A stretch of 20,769 nt of DNA from an uncultured Eubacteriales bacterium (GCA_905198835.1 CAJKDY010000021.1:1-20769); one strand, 5' to 3'. Counted from the stretch's first letter, positions 8,215 to 14,754 are shown. Program-made: numbers and translations. Notes: generated from the letters alone by a model not told the origin.

Positions 8215-8703
8215 ATGGAACTGGAAATTCGGGCCTACCAAGAGCAAGACCTGCCCGAAATGATACGCATCTGGAACCAGGTGGTAGAAGAGGGCGTCGC
8301 CTTTCCCCAGGAGGAGCCCTTGGACCTGGATTCAGGGCGGGAGTTTTTCGGCAGTCAGACCTACAGCGCAGTGGCCGTTGACCGGGACGGGCGCATTTAC
8401 GGGCTCTACATTCTCCATCCCAACAATGTGGGCCGCTGTGGCCATATCTGCAACGCCAGCTATGCCGTGTCCACGGAGAGCCGAGGTCTGCACATCGGAG
8501 AAAAGCTGGTGTCCGACAGTCTGATCCAGGGCAAGCGCCACGGCTTTGGCGTTTTGCAGTTCAACGCCGTGGTGGCCACCAACACCCACGCCCGGCACCT
8601 CTACGAGCGGCTTGGCTTTGTGCAGTTGGGCGTCATTCCCAGGGGCTTTCGCATGAAGGATGGTCGCTACGAGGATATTTGCCCTTACTACCATGAGCTT
8701 TAA
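8215..8703 (+). CDS. GNAT-family N-acetyltransferase
   Basis: This 162-residue protein has the GNAT fold. The N-terminus is EIRAYQEQDLPEMIRIWNQV, the acetyl-CoA-binding motif A is RGLHIG (residues 90-95) followed by EKLVSDSL, and the C-terminal motif is NTHARHLYERLGFVQLGVIP. The ATG at 8215 has GAGGAG with about 7-base spacing and lies 11 bases after rsmA; a longer frame from TTG 8200 is less likely. The acceptor substrate cannot be read from the sequence. It is probably the last gene of the his/rsmA transcript. The 62 bases between its stop and the next promoter show no clear terminator. Confidence 0.85.
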   Translation: MELEIRAYQEQDLPEMIRIWNQVVEEGVAFPQEEPLDLDSGREFFGSQTYSAVAVDRDGRIYGLYILHPNNVGRCGHICNASYAVSTESRGLHIGEKLVSDSLIQGKRHGFGVLQFNAVVATNTHARHLYERLGFVQLGVIPRGFRMKDGRYEDICPYYHEL

Positions 8704-8765
8704 AAAAACCGGCGTCGCTATGGCAGGGGTCCGGCGCGGGTAACAAAAAAATTCTGAAAAAGGGC

Positions 8766-8796
8766 TTGACTTTCCCACTATGTCAGGGTCTATGCT
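8766..8796 (+). promoter_or_regulatory. MerR-type promoter with 19-base spacer
   Basis: TTGACT (8766-8771) and TATGCT (8791-8796) are 19 bases apart, two more than the sigma-A optimum. This is the spacing characteristic of promoters that MerR-family proteins untwist to activate. The spacer region carries an imperfect dyad centred at 8779, with outer arms GAC (8768-8770) and GTC (8788-8790); 6 of 11 pairs match. The gene behind it is itself a MerR-family regulator, so autoregulation is likely. Confidence 0.6.
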
Positions 8797-8838
8797 GTTC
8801 CTTGGAACCGGTTCCCAACAAAATTTTGGAGGAATGTC

Positions 8839-9630
8839 ATGCTCACCATCGGTGAATTTTCCCGCCTGTGCCGGGTATCGCCCCGGATGCTCCGCCACTA
8901 CGACGCCTTGGGGCTACTGTGCCCGGAGGTGGTAGGGGAGAACGGCTACCGCTACTATCACCAGGAGCAGCTATCCCGCCTTCTCAAGATCCAAAAGCTC
9001 CAAAAATACGGCTTTCGCCTGTCGGAGATGGGAGAGCTTCTTACCCTAGACGATGAAGCGCTTTTGCCCCGGCTCCACCGCCGTCGGCTGGACGCCCACT
9101 ATGAGGTCTGCCGGATGCAGGAGCACCTGCGGGAGCTGGAAGCAGACATCCTCCGCATGGAGGGAATACCAATGCCAGAAAGTAAATACCATGTGATCCT
9201 GATGCCCGATCCCGAGCAGACCGTGTTCGGCATCCGCCGCGTCACCCCTGTGGTCAAGTTCCACGATCTGTTCCAGGAGCTGCGCCAGGAGCTTGCCCGA
9301 CGTGGCCTGAAACAGGCAGGCGCCATCCAGATGCTCTACCACAGTGAGGATTTCAACTATGAGGCCGCCGATGTGGAGGTCCAGGCCGTTGTGGAGCCGG
9401 GTCCTGATACCACGGTGAAGCCCGCCTATGCCTCCTGCGCCGCCGTGGTCCACAAAGGGCCCTACGACGGCATCCCTGACGCCTATGAGGCGCTGGCGGC
9501 TTGGATGGCTCAGCACCCGGAGTACCGCATCTGTGGCCCCGCCATCGACCGCTATTTGAACGACCCGGACACCACTCCGCCCGAGGAGCTGGAGACCGGC
9601 ATCCTTTTCCCCGTAGAACGGGTCTCCTAA
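8839..9630 (+). CDS. MerR-family regulator with GyrI-like effector-binding domain
   Basis: This 263-residue regulator starts with a winged-helix MerR domain (residues 1-70: LTIGEFSRLCRVSPRMLRHY, then ENGYRYYHQEQLSRL). A dimerisation helix follows around 75-110, and then a C-terminal GyrI-like/AraC-effector-binding domain (about 115-262) with AAVVHKGPYDGIPDAYEALA and a GILFPVE ending. This is the BltR/TipA-type layout that senses small lipophilic or cationic compounds. The ribosome-binding site is GGAGGA at 8828-8833. No transporter lies next to it, so its only obvious local target is its own promoter. A strong terminator follows. Confidence 0.9.
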   Translation: MLTIGEFSRLCRVSPRMLRHYDALGLLCPEVVGENGYRYYHQEQLSRLLKIQKLQKYGFRLSEMGELLTLDDEALLPRLHRRRLDAHYEVCRMQEHLRELEADILRMEGIPMPESKYHVILMPDPEQTVFGIRRVTPVVKFHDLFQELRQELARRGLKQAGAIQMLYHSEDFNYEAADVEVQAVVEPGPDTTVKPAYASCAAVVHKGPYDGIPDAYEALAAWMAQHPEYRICGPAIDRYLNDPDTTPPEELETGILFPVERVS

Positions 9631-9638
9631 GTGAAGGC

Positions 9639-9672
9639 AAGAGGGCCGCGGCTGACGCCGCGGCCCTCTTTT
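9639..9672 (+). terminator. Intrinsic terminator after the MerR-family gene
   Basis: The arms GAGGGCCGCGGC (9641-9652) and GCCGCGGCCCTC (9657-9668) pair perfectly around loop TGAC and are followed by TTTT (9669-9672). The AA at 9639-9640 extends the stem. It sits between convergent genes and may also serve the minus-strand operon that ends at 9682, although the U-tract on that strand is poor. Confidence 0.9.
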
Positions 9673-9681
9673 GCTTGCTGT

Positions 9682-9954
9682 TTACTGCTTTTTCCAGCGA
9701 AGCAGCATGGGGAAGAACTGCTCCATCTGGGCCTTGGCTTGCTCGGCGGTCATCTCCGGGTGGCCTGCCACCATGTGGGGCACACAGAAGTCGATCATCT
9801 CCTCCATAGTCATAGAGGAGGTAAAGGCCCCATGTTGGTAGCAGTACTGGCAGTAGTCCTCACTGACCTTGCCGTCGGCCTCGGTGCCGTGGTCCTCCGG
9901 CTGGGTAAGGGGCATGCCGCAGGACTGGCAGAACTTCATCTGGGAAAGATCCAT
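9682..9954 (-). CDS. Small zinc-ribbon protein
   Basis: The protein has 90 residues. Two CxxC knuckles, C9-C12 (FCQSCGMPL) and C35-C38 (YCQYCYQHG), frame a four-cysteine zinc site. The rest is a helical tail with MTMEEMIDFCVPHM and AEQAKAQMEQFFPML. This matches the putative zinc-ribbon family common in Firmicutes, whose function is unknown. The start at 9954 is preceded on the minus strand by AAGGAG. It lies 15 bases downstream of the WYL regulator gene on the same strand, so the two are probably cotranscribed. Confidence 0.8.
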   Translation of the reverse strand: MDLSQMKFCQSCGMPLTQPEDHGTEADGKVSEDYCQYCYQHGAFTSSMTMEEMIDFCVPHMVAGHPEMTAEQAKAQMEQFFPMLLRWKKQ

Positions 9955-9969
9955 AATAATGCGCTCCTT

Positions 9970-10911
9970 TCAAGTTGATGGGTCCAGTATATCAGGGAAA
10001 ATATGACACAGTCTGTCAGGTTCAGCATTGGCCCGATAAATTTCTCTGCCCAAAAGGGCCAGGTGCTGTTTGAGATAGTCCGGCTCCAGCACCTCCACGC
10101 CCACGCCAAAGGAGAGCAAATACCCATAAAGCCAGCCGTCAACAGGGAAGGGGACGCTGACCAACAGCGCGCCGTCCTCCTCCCGCTGGATGTCCTTTGC
10201 GTCAAACTCGTCATAGACCCGGTGGGCCATAGCGGGGGAGAAGCGCAAAACCACCGGAGCTACGACCTGGTCTCCATAGCCAGACTCGATCTCCGGCGGT
10301 GGGCCAGGCGGCTCCATGGTCTCGCCGGTCTCTTGGACCCCCAGTATCCGGCTCAGGCGAAAGGTGCGCCAGGCCGACTTTTCCAGGCACCAGGTCTGTA
10401 AATACCACGCCCGGCTCTTAAATACCAGCCGCACCGGCAGCGCCCGCCGCCGCTGGGCGGCGCTGTACGCGCTGATATAGGTAAAAGATAGGACCCGGCG
10501 GGCCAGAATAGCATTTTTATAAAAGGTAAAATCACCCTGGGGCCACTGGCTCTGCCAGGGTGTCAGCTCCACCTGGAGCCAATCGGGCTGGGTGGGACGA
10601 AACAGGGCGGCCAGCTTGGTCACCATCTCCGCTCCGCCCAAGCTGTCGGGCATGGAGCGCAGAGCGGTCAAAAGCTGGGCCTGCTCCTCCTCGGTAAAGG
10701 CGGCCCGGTCCAGGGTATAGTGGTCCATCAGCGCTACGCCGCCCCCCTTGCCCTGGGTGGCGTAGATGGGAACGCCCGCCTGGGACAGGGCGTCCACGTC
10801 TCGGTAGATGGTACGCGTGGACACCTCCAGCCGCCGGGCCAGCTGGCCCGCCGTCATCTGCCGGTTCTCCAACAGAAGATATAAAAGCCGAAACAGCCTG
10901 CTGTCTGACAT
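9970..10911 (-). CDS. YafY-type transcriptional regulator (HTH + WYL domain)
   Basis: This 313-residue regulator has an N-terminal winged helix (residues 1-60: RLFRLLYLLLENRQMTAGQLARRLEVSTRTIYRDVDALSQAG), a WYL ligand-binding domain (about 135-215, with LSFTYISAYS and AWYLQTWCLEKSAWRTFRLSRI) and a WCX-like C-terminal domain. WYL proteins typically bind nucleic-acid or nucleotide-type ligands and repress or activate neighbouring genes. The open frame runs much further upstream, antisense to the SPFH gene. The start at 10911 is chosen because homology begins there, GGTGAGCGGAG precedes it, and a promoter lies just upstream. It is divergent from the SPFH operon and probably cotranscribed with the zinc-ribbon gene. 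Confidence 0.88.
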   Translation of the reverse strand: MSDSRLFRLLYLLLENRQMTAGQLARRLEVSTRTIYRDVDALSQAGVPIYATQGKGGGVALMDHYTLDRAAFTEEEQAQLLTALRSMPDSLGGAEMVTKLAALFRPTQPDWLQVELTPWQSQWPQGDFTFYKNAILARRVLSFTYISAYSAAQRRRALPVRLVFKSRAWYLQTWCLEKSAWRTFRLSRILGVQETGETMEPPGPPPEIESGYGDQVVAPVVLRFSPAMAHRVYDEFDAKDIQREEDGALLVSVPFPVDGWLYGYLLSFGVGVEVLEPDYLKQHLALLGREIYRANAEPDRLCHIFPDILDPST

Positions 10912-10934
10912 TCTCCGCTCACCGCCTTTGCTCA

Positions 10935-10963
10935 AGGATACCACATTTGAAACTTTTTTGCAA
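10935..10963 (-). promoter_or_regulatory. Promoter of the WYL regulator operon
   Basis: On the minus strand TTGCAA (10963-10958) and TATCCT (10940-10935) are 17 bases apart, with TGG just before the -10 (extended -10). Only 8 bases separate its -35 from the -35 of the divergent SPFH promoter. Confidence 0.6.
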
Positions 10964-10971
10964 AAAGGGGA

Positions 10972-11000
10972 TTGACAAGCTCTCTCCCAGGGAGTATCAT
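10972..11000 (+). promoter_or_regulatory. Promoter of the SPFH operon
   Basis: A perfect -35 TTGACA (10972-10977) is followed after 17 bases by TATCAT (10995-11000). Transcription should begin near 11007, 43 bases before the SPFH ATG. The spacer holds the dyad CTCCC-A-GGGAG. Confidence 0.8.
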
Positions 11001-11026
11001 AGCAACATGATATTAAAATAATATCA
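10984..11026. promoter_or_regulatory. Two candidate operators at the SPFH promoter
   Basis: Two perfect dyads overlap the SPFH promoter. The first, CTCCC-A-GGGAG (10984-10994), fills the end of the -35/-10 spacer. The second, TGATATTA-AAA-TAATATCA (11008-11026), covers the predicted transcription start. Both positions are typical of repressor operators. The divergently encoded WYL regulator and the RHH protein encoded by the second gene of the operon are the obvious candidate ligands; which protein binds which dyad is inference. Confidence 0.5.
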
Positions 11027-11049
11027 CACTTTAGCTGGGAGGAATCCAT

Positions 11050-12078
11050 ATGAAACAGACAAACATCCAAGAGAAAGAATTGCGTCCCGCCAGCGGGCTG
11101 TTGGCCCTGCTTCTCTTTATTCTGGGCTACGCCGCCTCCACCGCCGCCTTTGTCTTCGGCATCATCAATATGGTCGGTCAAGGCTCCGATCATCTCCCCG
11201 GCATCCTGCTGTTTGTGGCGGGTATTTTGGGCTGGATCGTCTTTTCCGTCCTGCCCGCCGGGCTGAAGGTAGTCCATCCCAACGAGGCTCGGGTGCTGAC
11301 GCTGTTTGGCAAGTACCATGGCACCATCAAGAAGTCCGGCTTCTTCTACGTCAACCCCTTCTGCACCAGCTTCAGCCCTGCCTACAATAGTGCGAAGACC
11401 GCCGCCGCTGCCCAGGCCAAGGAGGCGGAGAAGCAGGGCCGCATGGCGATCATCCCAGTCAACATGAGCAAGAATATCTCCCTCAAGACCCAGACCCTGG
11501 ACAACCAGCGCCAGAAGGTCAACGACGTGCTGGGTAATCCGGTCATTATCGGCGCTGTGGTCATCTGGCATGTAGCCGACCCCACCCGGGCTGTTTTCGC
11601 CGTGGAGAACTATGCGGAGTTTTTGTCCATCCAGGCCGACTCCACCGTCCGAAACATTGCCCGGCTCTATCCATATGATCTCTTTGACGAGGACGACCTG
11701 GACGGAGACGGCATTCCGGAAAAGACCCTGCGGGGCAGTGCCATGGAGATCGCCGAGAGTATGAAGGAGGAGCTGCAAAAGCGGGTGGCCGAGGCCGGGC
11801 TGGAGGTAGAGGAGGTCCGCATCACCCACCTGGCCTACGCCGAGGAGATCGCCGCCGCCATGCTCCAGCGTCAGCAGGCCGTGGCCATCATCGCCGCGCG
11901 GCAGAAGATCGTGGACGGCGCGGTGGGCATGGTGAAGATGGCCATCGACAAGCTGGGTGAGGACCAGGTGGTCGTCCTGGACGAAGAGCGCAAGGCCGCC
12001 ATGGTCTCCAACCTCCTGGTGGTCCTCTGCGGCAACAAGGACGCCCAGCCCGTGCTCAACAGCGGCTCTATTTACTGA
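11050..12078 (+). CDS. SPFH/band 7 domain membrane protein
   Basis: This 342-residue protein has two N-terminal membrane segments (about 16-40 and 50-68). An SPFH/band 7 domain (about 72-300) follows, starting VVHPNEARVLTLFGKYHGTI and including VIIGAVVIWHVADPTRAVFAVENY. The C-terminal part has long alanine- and glutamate-rich helices ending in KAAMVSNLLVVLCG. Such proteins form membrane-anchored oligomeric cages or scaffolds of the flotillin/stomatin kind; the specific function of this subgroup is not established. An acidic loop with D216, D218, D220 and G221 resembles a calcium-binding loop. The ribosome-binding site is GGGAGGA before ATG 11050. A small RHH gene follows one base after the stop. 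Confidence 0.88.
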   Translation: MKQTNIQEKELRPASGLLALLLFILGYAASTAAFVFGIINMVGQGSDHLPGILLFVAGILGWIVFSVLPAGLKVVHPNEARVLTLFGKYHGTIKKSGFFYVNPFCTSFSPAYNSAKTAAAAQAKEAEKQGRMAIIPVNMSKNISLKTQTLDNQRQKVNDVLGNPVIIGAVVIWHVADPTRAVFAVENYAEFLSIQADSTVRNIARLYPYDLFDEDDLDGDGIPEKTLRGSAMEIAESMKEELQKRVAEAGLEVEEVRITHLAYAEEIAAAMLQRQQAVAIIAARQKIVDGAVGMVKMAIDKLGEDQVVVLDEERKAAMVSNLLVVLCGNKDAQPVLNSGSIY

Positions 12079-12079
12079 T

Positions 12080-12331
12080 ATGGAACCCCAGGAGAAGGAA
12101 CTCCAGCTCCAACAGCGGCTGGAGCGCATCGCCCAGATGGAGGCGGAGGTCCTGCGCCGGGAAAAGGCCCTCAAGGACAAGGAAAAGGCGAAAAAACAGG
12201 TCCTTTTGCGGCTGGCCCCCAGCCTGTGGGACCAGGTGGCGTCCTTGGCGGAGGAGGACTTCCGCTCCATCAACGCGGAGATCGAATATCTTTTGACACA
12301 GGCGGTAAAGACCCGCCGGGGCAGGGAATAG
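12080..12331 (+). CDS. Small coiled-coil + ribbon-helix-helix (Arc-like) protein
   Basis: The protein has 83 residues in two parts. Residues 5-39 are a charged heptad-like helix rich in Glu, Lys and Leu (QLQQRLERIAQMEAEVLRRE). Residues 41-76 read VLLRLAPSLWDQVASLAEED and then RSINAEIEYLLTQAV, the signature of an Arc/CopG ribbon-helix-helix DNA-binding fold. The gene starts one base after the SPFH stop and lacks a clear Shine-Dalgarno sequence of its own, so it is probably translationally coupled. It could be an autorepressor of the operon or an adaptor between the SPFH scaffold and DNA; both are inference. Confidence 0.75.
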   Translation: MEPQEKELQLQQRLERIAQMEAEVLRREKALKDKEKAKKQVLLRLAPSLWDQVASLAEEDFRSINAEIEYLLTQAVKTRRGRE

Positions 12332-12340
12332 GGCAAACAG

Positions 12341-12373
12341 AGGGCGTGACCAAGCAGGTCACGCCCTTTTTTT
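12341..12373 (+). terminator. Intrinsic terminator of the SPFH-RHH operon
   Basis: The arms AGGGCGTGACC (12341-12351) and GGTCACGCCCT (12357-12367) pair perfectly around AAGCA and are followed by TTTTTT (12368-12373). The convergent CPBP gene has its stop codon (12359-12361) inside the right arm. Confidence 0.92.
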
Positions 12374-13195
12374 GTTGTCTCGTATATACCATATGAGTAC
12401 GATAATAAACGACAGACTTTGGGCAACTGCGATCCTCACGACCTGTAATTCATCCGCCCCGGTATCAGATCGTATATGGAGGATATTCACGATCATGTTA
12501 TTTACAAAATGGTCGCCCATACCCATGTATAAGCTGCCGGTCATTTTCGCGAGGAGACAGAATTTGAACCCCACAATGCTTGAAGTGATCGTCAACATCA
12601 TGATATTCGCAACAAGGCCGTTGACCCCAAGCGTTCCATCACAATAGCTTCTGATGGGAGCCATAATATGCCATATACCAAATAGAACGGAAGAGAGTAT
12701 TGCGCTTACAATAAATGAATATCTGTGTTCCAGTATTTTTTGAAACAGCCCTCGAAATAGGCCCTCTTCCATGATCACATTGATGATATTACCGATGACG
12801 CAAAGGACAAAGAAGATCAAAGCTGTTTGATCGCCAATGTTTCCATCGACCGTATAAGCGCTCACATAGATCTGAACCGTTGCAAATTTATTCTGAACAA
12901 CAAGGATCAGTATTTCAACCAGATACGCCGCTACAAAGACAGCCGAACCAAAGCCAAGTCCTTTCAGCAGATCGTGAAACGCGCGATTTCTTTCAAAGCC
13001 TATATCGGTCAGACCCATGCCATACAGTTTTGCGGCAAGATAAAGGATCATAATGCCGATCAGCTTGTGGAGGAAAGCCTCGCCCCAAAATGTCTGGTCT
13101 GTCCGTAATACAAAATACTCAAACCCACGACAGGCAAAGCATAAAACGTAAATGAACCATGTAAGCAGTAATACTTTTCTTTTTCTATTTACCAT
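12359..13195 (-). CDS. CPBP-family intramembrane metalloprotease (CAAX/Abi type)
   Basis: This is a predicted 278-residue integral membrane protein with seven to eight hydrophobic segments. The three CPBP motifs are intact: EEGLFRG (E143, E144, R148), FGIWH (172-176) and HFVNN (229-233). Members are membrane proteases or scaffolds linked to bacteriocin self-immunity, lipoprotein processing or CAAX-like cleavage; no substrate can be assigned here. The ATG at 13195 has GGAGAG with 7-base spacing on the minus strand, while the ATG at 13210 has none, so the shorter form is preferred. The gene is markedly AT-rich: bases 12661-12720 hold 20 G+C of 60, whereas 11701-11760 in the SPFH gene hold 38 of 60. 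This suggests acquisition by transfer. Confidence 0.85.
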   Translation of the reverse strand: MVNRKRKVLLLTWFIYVLCFACRGFEYFVLRTDQTFWGEAFLHKLIGIMILYLAAKLYGMGLTDIGFERNRAFHDLLKGLGFGSAVFVAAYLVEILILVVQNKFATVQIYVSAYTVDGNIGDQTALIFFVLCVIGNIINVIMEEGLFRGLFQKILEHRYSFIVSAILSSVLFGIWHIMAPIRSYCDGTLGVNGLVANIMMLTITSSIVGFKFCLLAKMTGSLYMGMGDHFVNNMIVNILHIRSDTGADELQVVRIAVAQSLSFIIVLIWYIRDNKKRA

Positions 13196-13243
13196 ACTAT
13201 CACTCTCCATGGAAGATAAGGGGACAGCCCTTTCCCTTTCGGT

Positions 13244-13861
13244 CTACCAGGGGAAGACCCAATAGAATACCAGCGTGCTTACAAGGCAGGCGGCCACATA
13301 GAGCCACTTGCTCTTTGCCCGGGGAAGAAAAAGGAGAAAGAAGGCCAGGGCCCCCACAAGGTCCATGGAGAGCTGGAACAAAAAGGTGTGGCGCGCCCAA
13401 AAGTAGATAGCCACCGCGACGGCTTCCGAGGCCAGCGCGCCAATAGGCAGGGCATAGAGTACGCTGTTGAAGATGTGATCCCGGTTCCAATCATAGAGGA
13501 TGAAGGCGGCCACCCCGCAGGGAACGGCCAGGATGGCATACAGCAAAAACAAGGAGGTCTTGAAGCCGTTGTCAAACACCGGGAAAAAAGCCCCTAGAAG
13601 CGGCTGTGTACCGTAAAAACTCAGAGCCATGCCGAACATATACAAAAACGAGCTAAGCCCCGCGCAAACATGGGAGGTACTTACCATCACGATCACGGTG
13701 TTCGTGATGATCCAGAACCCAAACAGCGTTTGGGGCGAGGAGAAGCTCCACAATGTATCCGCCGGGCATAGGTCCAGCAGCCGGCACAAAAGACCGATCA
13801 AAAGGCCAACGCCAAAAATACCGGCATAAGAGCCGGCGCTGTGCTTCAAGATCCGCTTCAT
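13244..13861 (-). CDS. Hypothetical multi-pass membrane protein
   Basis: I do not recognise this 205-residue protein. It has about six hydrophobic segments, for example GIFGVGLLIGLLCRLL (15-30), GFWIITNTVIVMV (48-60), FLLYAILAVPCGVAAFIL (105-122) and WLYVAACLVSTLVFYWVF at the C-terminus. The loops are short and no catalytic motif is visible. It starts at ATG 13861 with GGAGGA on the minus strand and has a good promoter at 13941-13913. The CPBP protease gene follows 48 bases downstream on the same strand and may be cotranscribed, but its base composition is very different. Confidence 0.7.
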   Translation of the reverse strand: MKRILKHSAGSYAGIFGVGLLIGLLCRLLDLCPADTLWSFSSPQTLFGFWIITNTVIVMVSTSHVCAGLSSFLYMFGMALSFYGTQPLLGAFFPVFDNGFKTSLFLLYAILAVPCGVAAFILYDWNRDHIFNSVLYALPIGALASEAVAVAIYFWARHTFLFQLSMDLVGALAFFLLFLPRAKSKWLYVAACLVSTLVFYWVFPW

Positions 13862-13912
13862 CTTCGCTTTTCCTCCGTTTCTACATGCCGCGCTATGCTG
13901 GCGCGCAAAAGA

Positions 13913-13941
13913 AGTATATCATAGGGCAGGGGAGGAGACAA
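13913..13941 (-). promoter_or_regulatory. Promoter of the minus-strand membrane protein gene
   Basis: On the minus strand TTGTCT (13941-13936) and TATACT (13918-13913) are 17 bases apart, about 45 bases upstream of the likely transcript's GGAGGA and ATG. The rest of the divergent interval (13862-14013) shows no comparable plus-strand promoter for the amidase operon. Confidence 0.55.
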
Positions 13942-14013
13942 GTGCCTTTCTTTCCCCCATGCGATAACGAAGCGGGAAGAGGCGGCATAGCATGGGAAAA
14001 AGGAGGTATTCCT

Positions 14014-14754
14014 ATGCCCACAATTTATCTCTCGCCCTCTACCCAGGAAAACAACCTCTACGTCAACGGCGGCACCGAGGAAGAGTGGATGAACCGCCTG
14101 GCCGACGCCATGGTGCCTTACTTAGTCGCCTCTGGCATCCAGTACACCCGCAACACGCCCCAGATGACCGCAGCCAGTTCCATTGCCGCCTCCAACCAGG
14201 GGCGTTATGACCTCCACCTGGCCCTCCACTCCAATGCCGCGCCCGAAAGCCGCTACGGCCAGGTACGGGGCATCATTGTCTACTACTACCCCGGCTCGGA
14301 GCGGGGCAGACGGGCCGCCCAGATCGTGGCCGACAACCTGAAAACGATCTATCCGCTACCCAACCAGGTCCGCGCGGAGGGGACCACCGCCATCGGCGAG
14401 GTCCGCAGGGTCAAGGCCCCCAGCGTCTTTATTGAGCTAGGCTACCACGACAACGCCGATGACGCTACTTGGATCAAAAACAACCTGGACGCCATCGCCC
14501 GGAACATCGTATTGTCGCTGACGGAGTACTTCGGCATTCCCTTCCTGACCCCTGTACCGCCCAGAAACGCCGTGGTGGACGTATCCTGGGGGTATCTCAA
14601 TATCCGCTCCCGGCCCGATACCTCCGCACCCGTGATCGCCAAGGCCTACGACGGCGCGCGGCTGACGGTCATCAACCAGTGGCAAGGCTGGTATCTGGTA
14701 CGCTTCGACGGCGTTGTGGGCTACGCCAGCGGCAACTTTATCACCTTTGTTTGA
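14014..14754 (+). CDS. N-acetylmuramoyl-L-alanine amidase (Amidase_3 variant) with C-terminal SH3 domain, no signal peptide
   Basis: This 246-residue protein should cleave the bond between muramic acid and the stem peptide. The Amidase_3 core spans about 3-175: HLALHSNA places a zinc-ligand His at residue 72, and FIELGYHDN gives the catalytic Glu at 141. The usual first ligand loop (GHGG) is replaced by YLSPSTQENNLYVNGGTEEE, a variant also known from phage and clostridial amidases, so the first His is missing. Residues about 188-246 are a bacterial SH3 wall-binding domain (YLNIRSRPDTSAPVIAKAYD). There is no signal peptide, as in CwlC, which lyses the mother-cell wall from inside. The ATG at 14014 follows AAGGAGG; the open frame upstream is not coding. 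The GH18 gene follows 10 bases downstream. Confidence 0.88.
   Translation: MPTIYLSPSTQENNLYVNGGTEEEWMNRLADAMVPYLVASGIQYTRNTPQMTAASSIAASNQGRYDLHLALHSNAAPESRYGQVRGIIVYYYPGSERGRRAAQIVADNLKTIYPLPNQVRAEGTTAIGEVRRVKAPSVFIELGYHDNADDATWIKNNLDAIARNIVLSLTEYFGIPFLTPVPPRNAVVDVSWGYLNIRSRPDTSAPVIAKAYDGARLTVINQWQGWYLVRFDGVVGYASGNFITFV

Noticed and set aside
10912..12426. Minus-strand frame that extends the WYL regulator upstream by about 500 residues
   Set aside because: The extension is antisense to the SPFH and RHH genes, has no domain similarity, and starts beyond a clear promoter and ribosome-binding site for the 313-residue form. It is a GC-rich shadow frame.
13753..14013. Upstream extension of the amidase frame
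   Set aside because: The amidase homology begins at MPTIYLSPST with AAGGAGG in front of ATG 14014, and the extension overlaps the divergent membrane-protein gene and its promoter.
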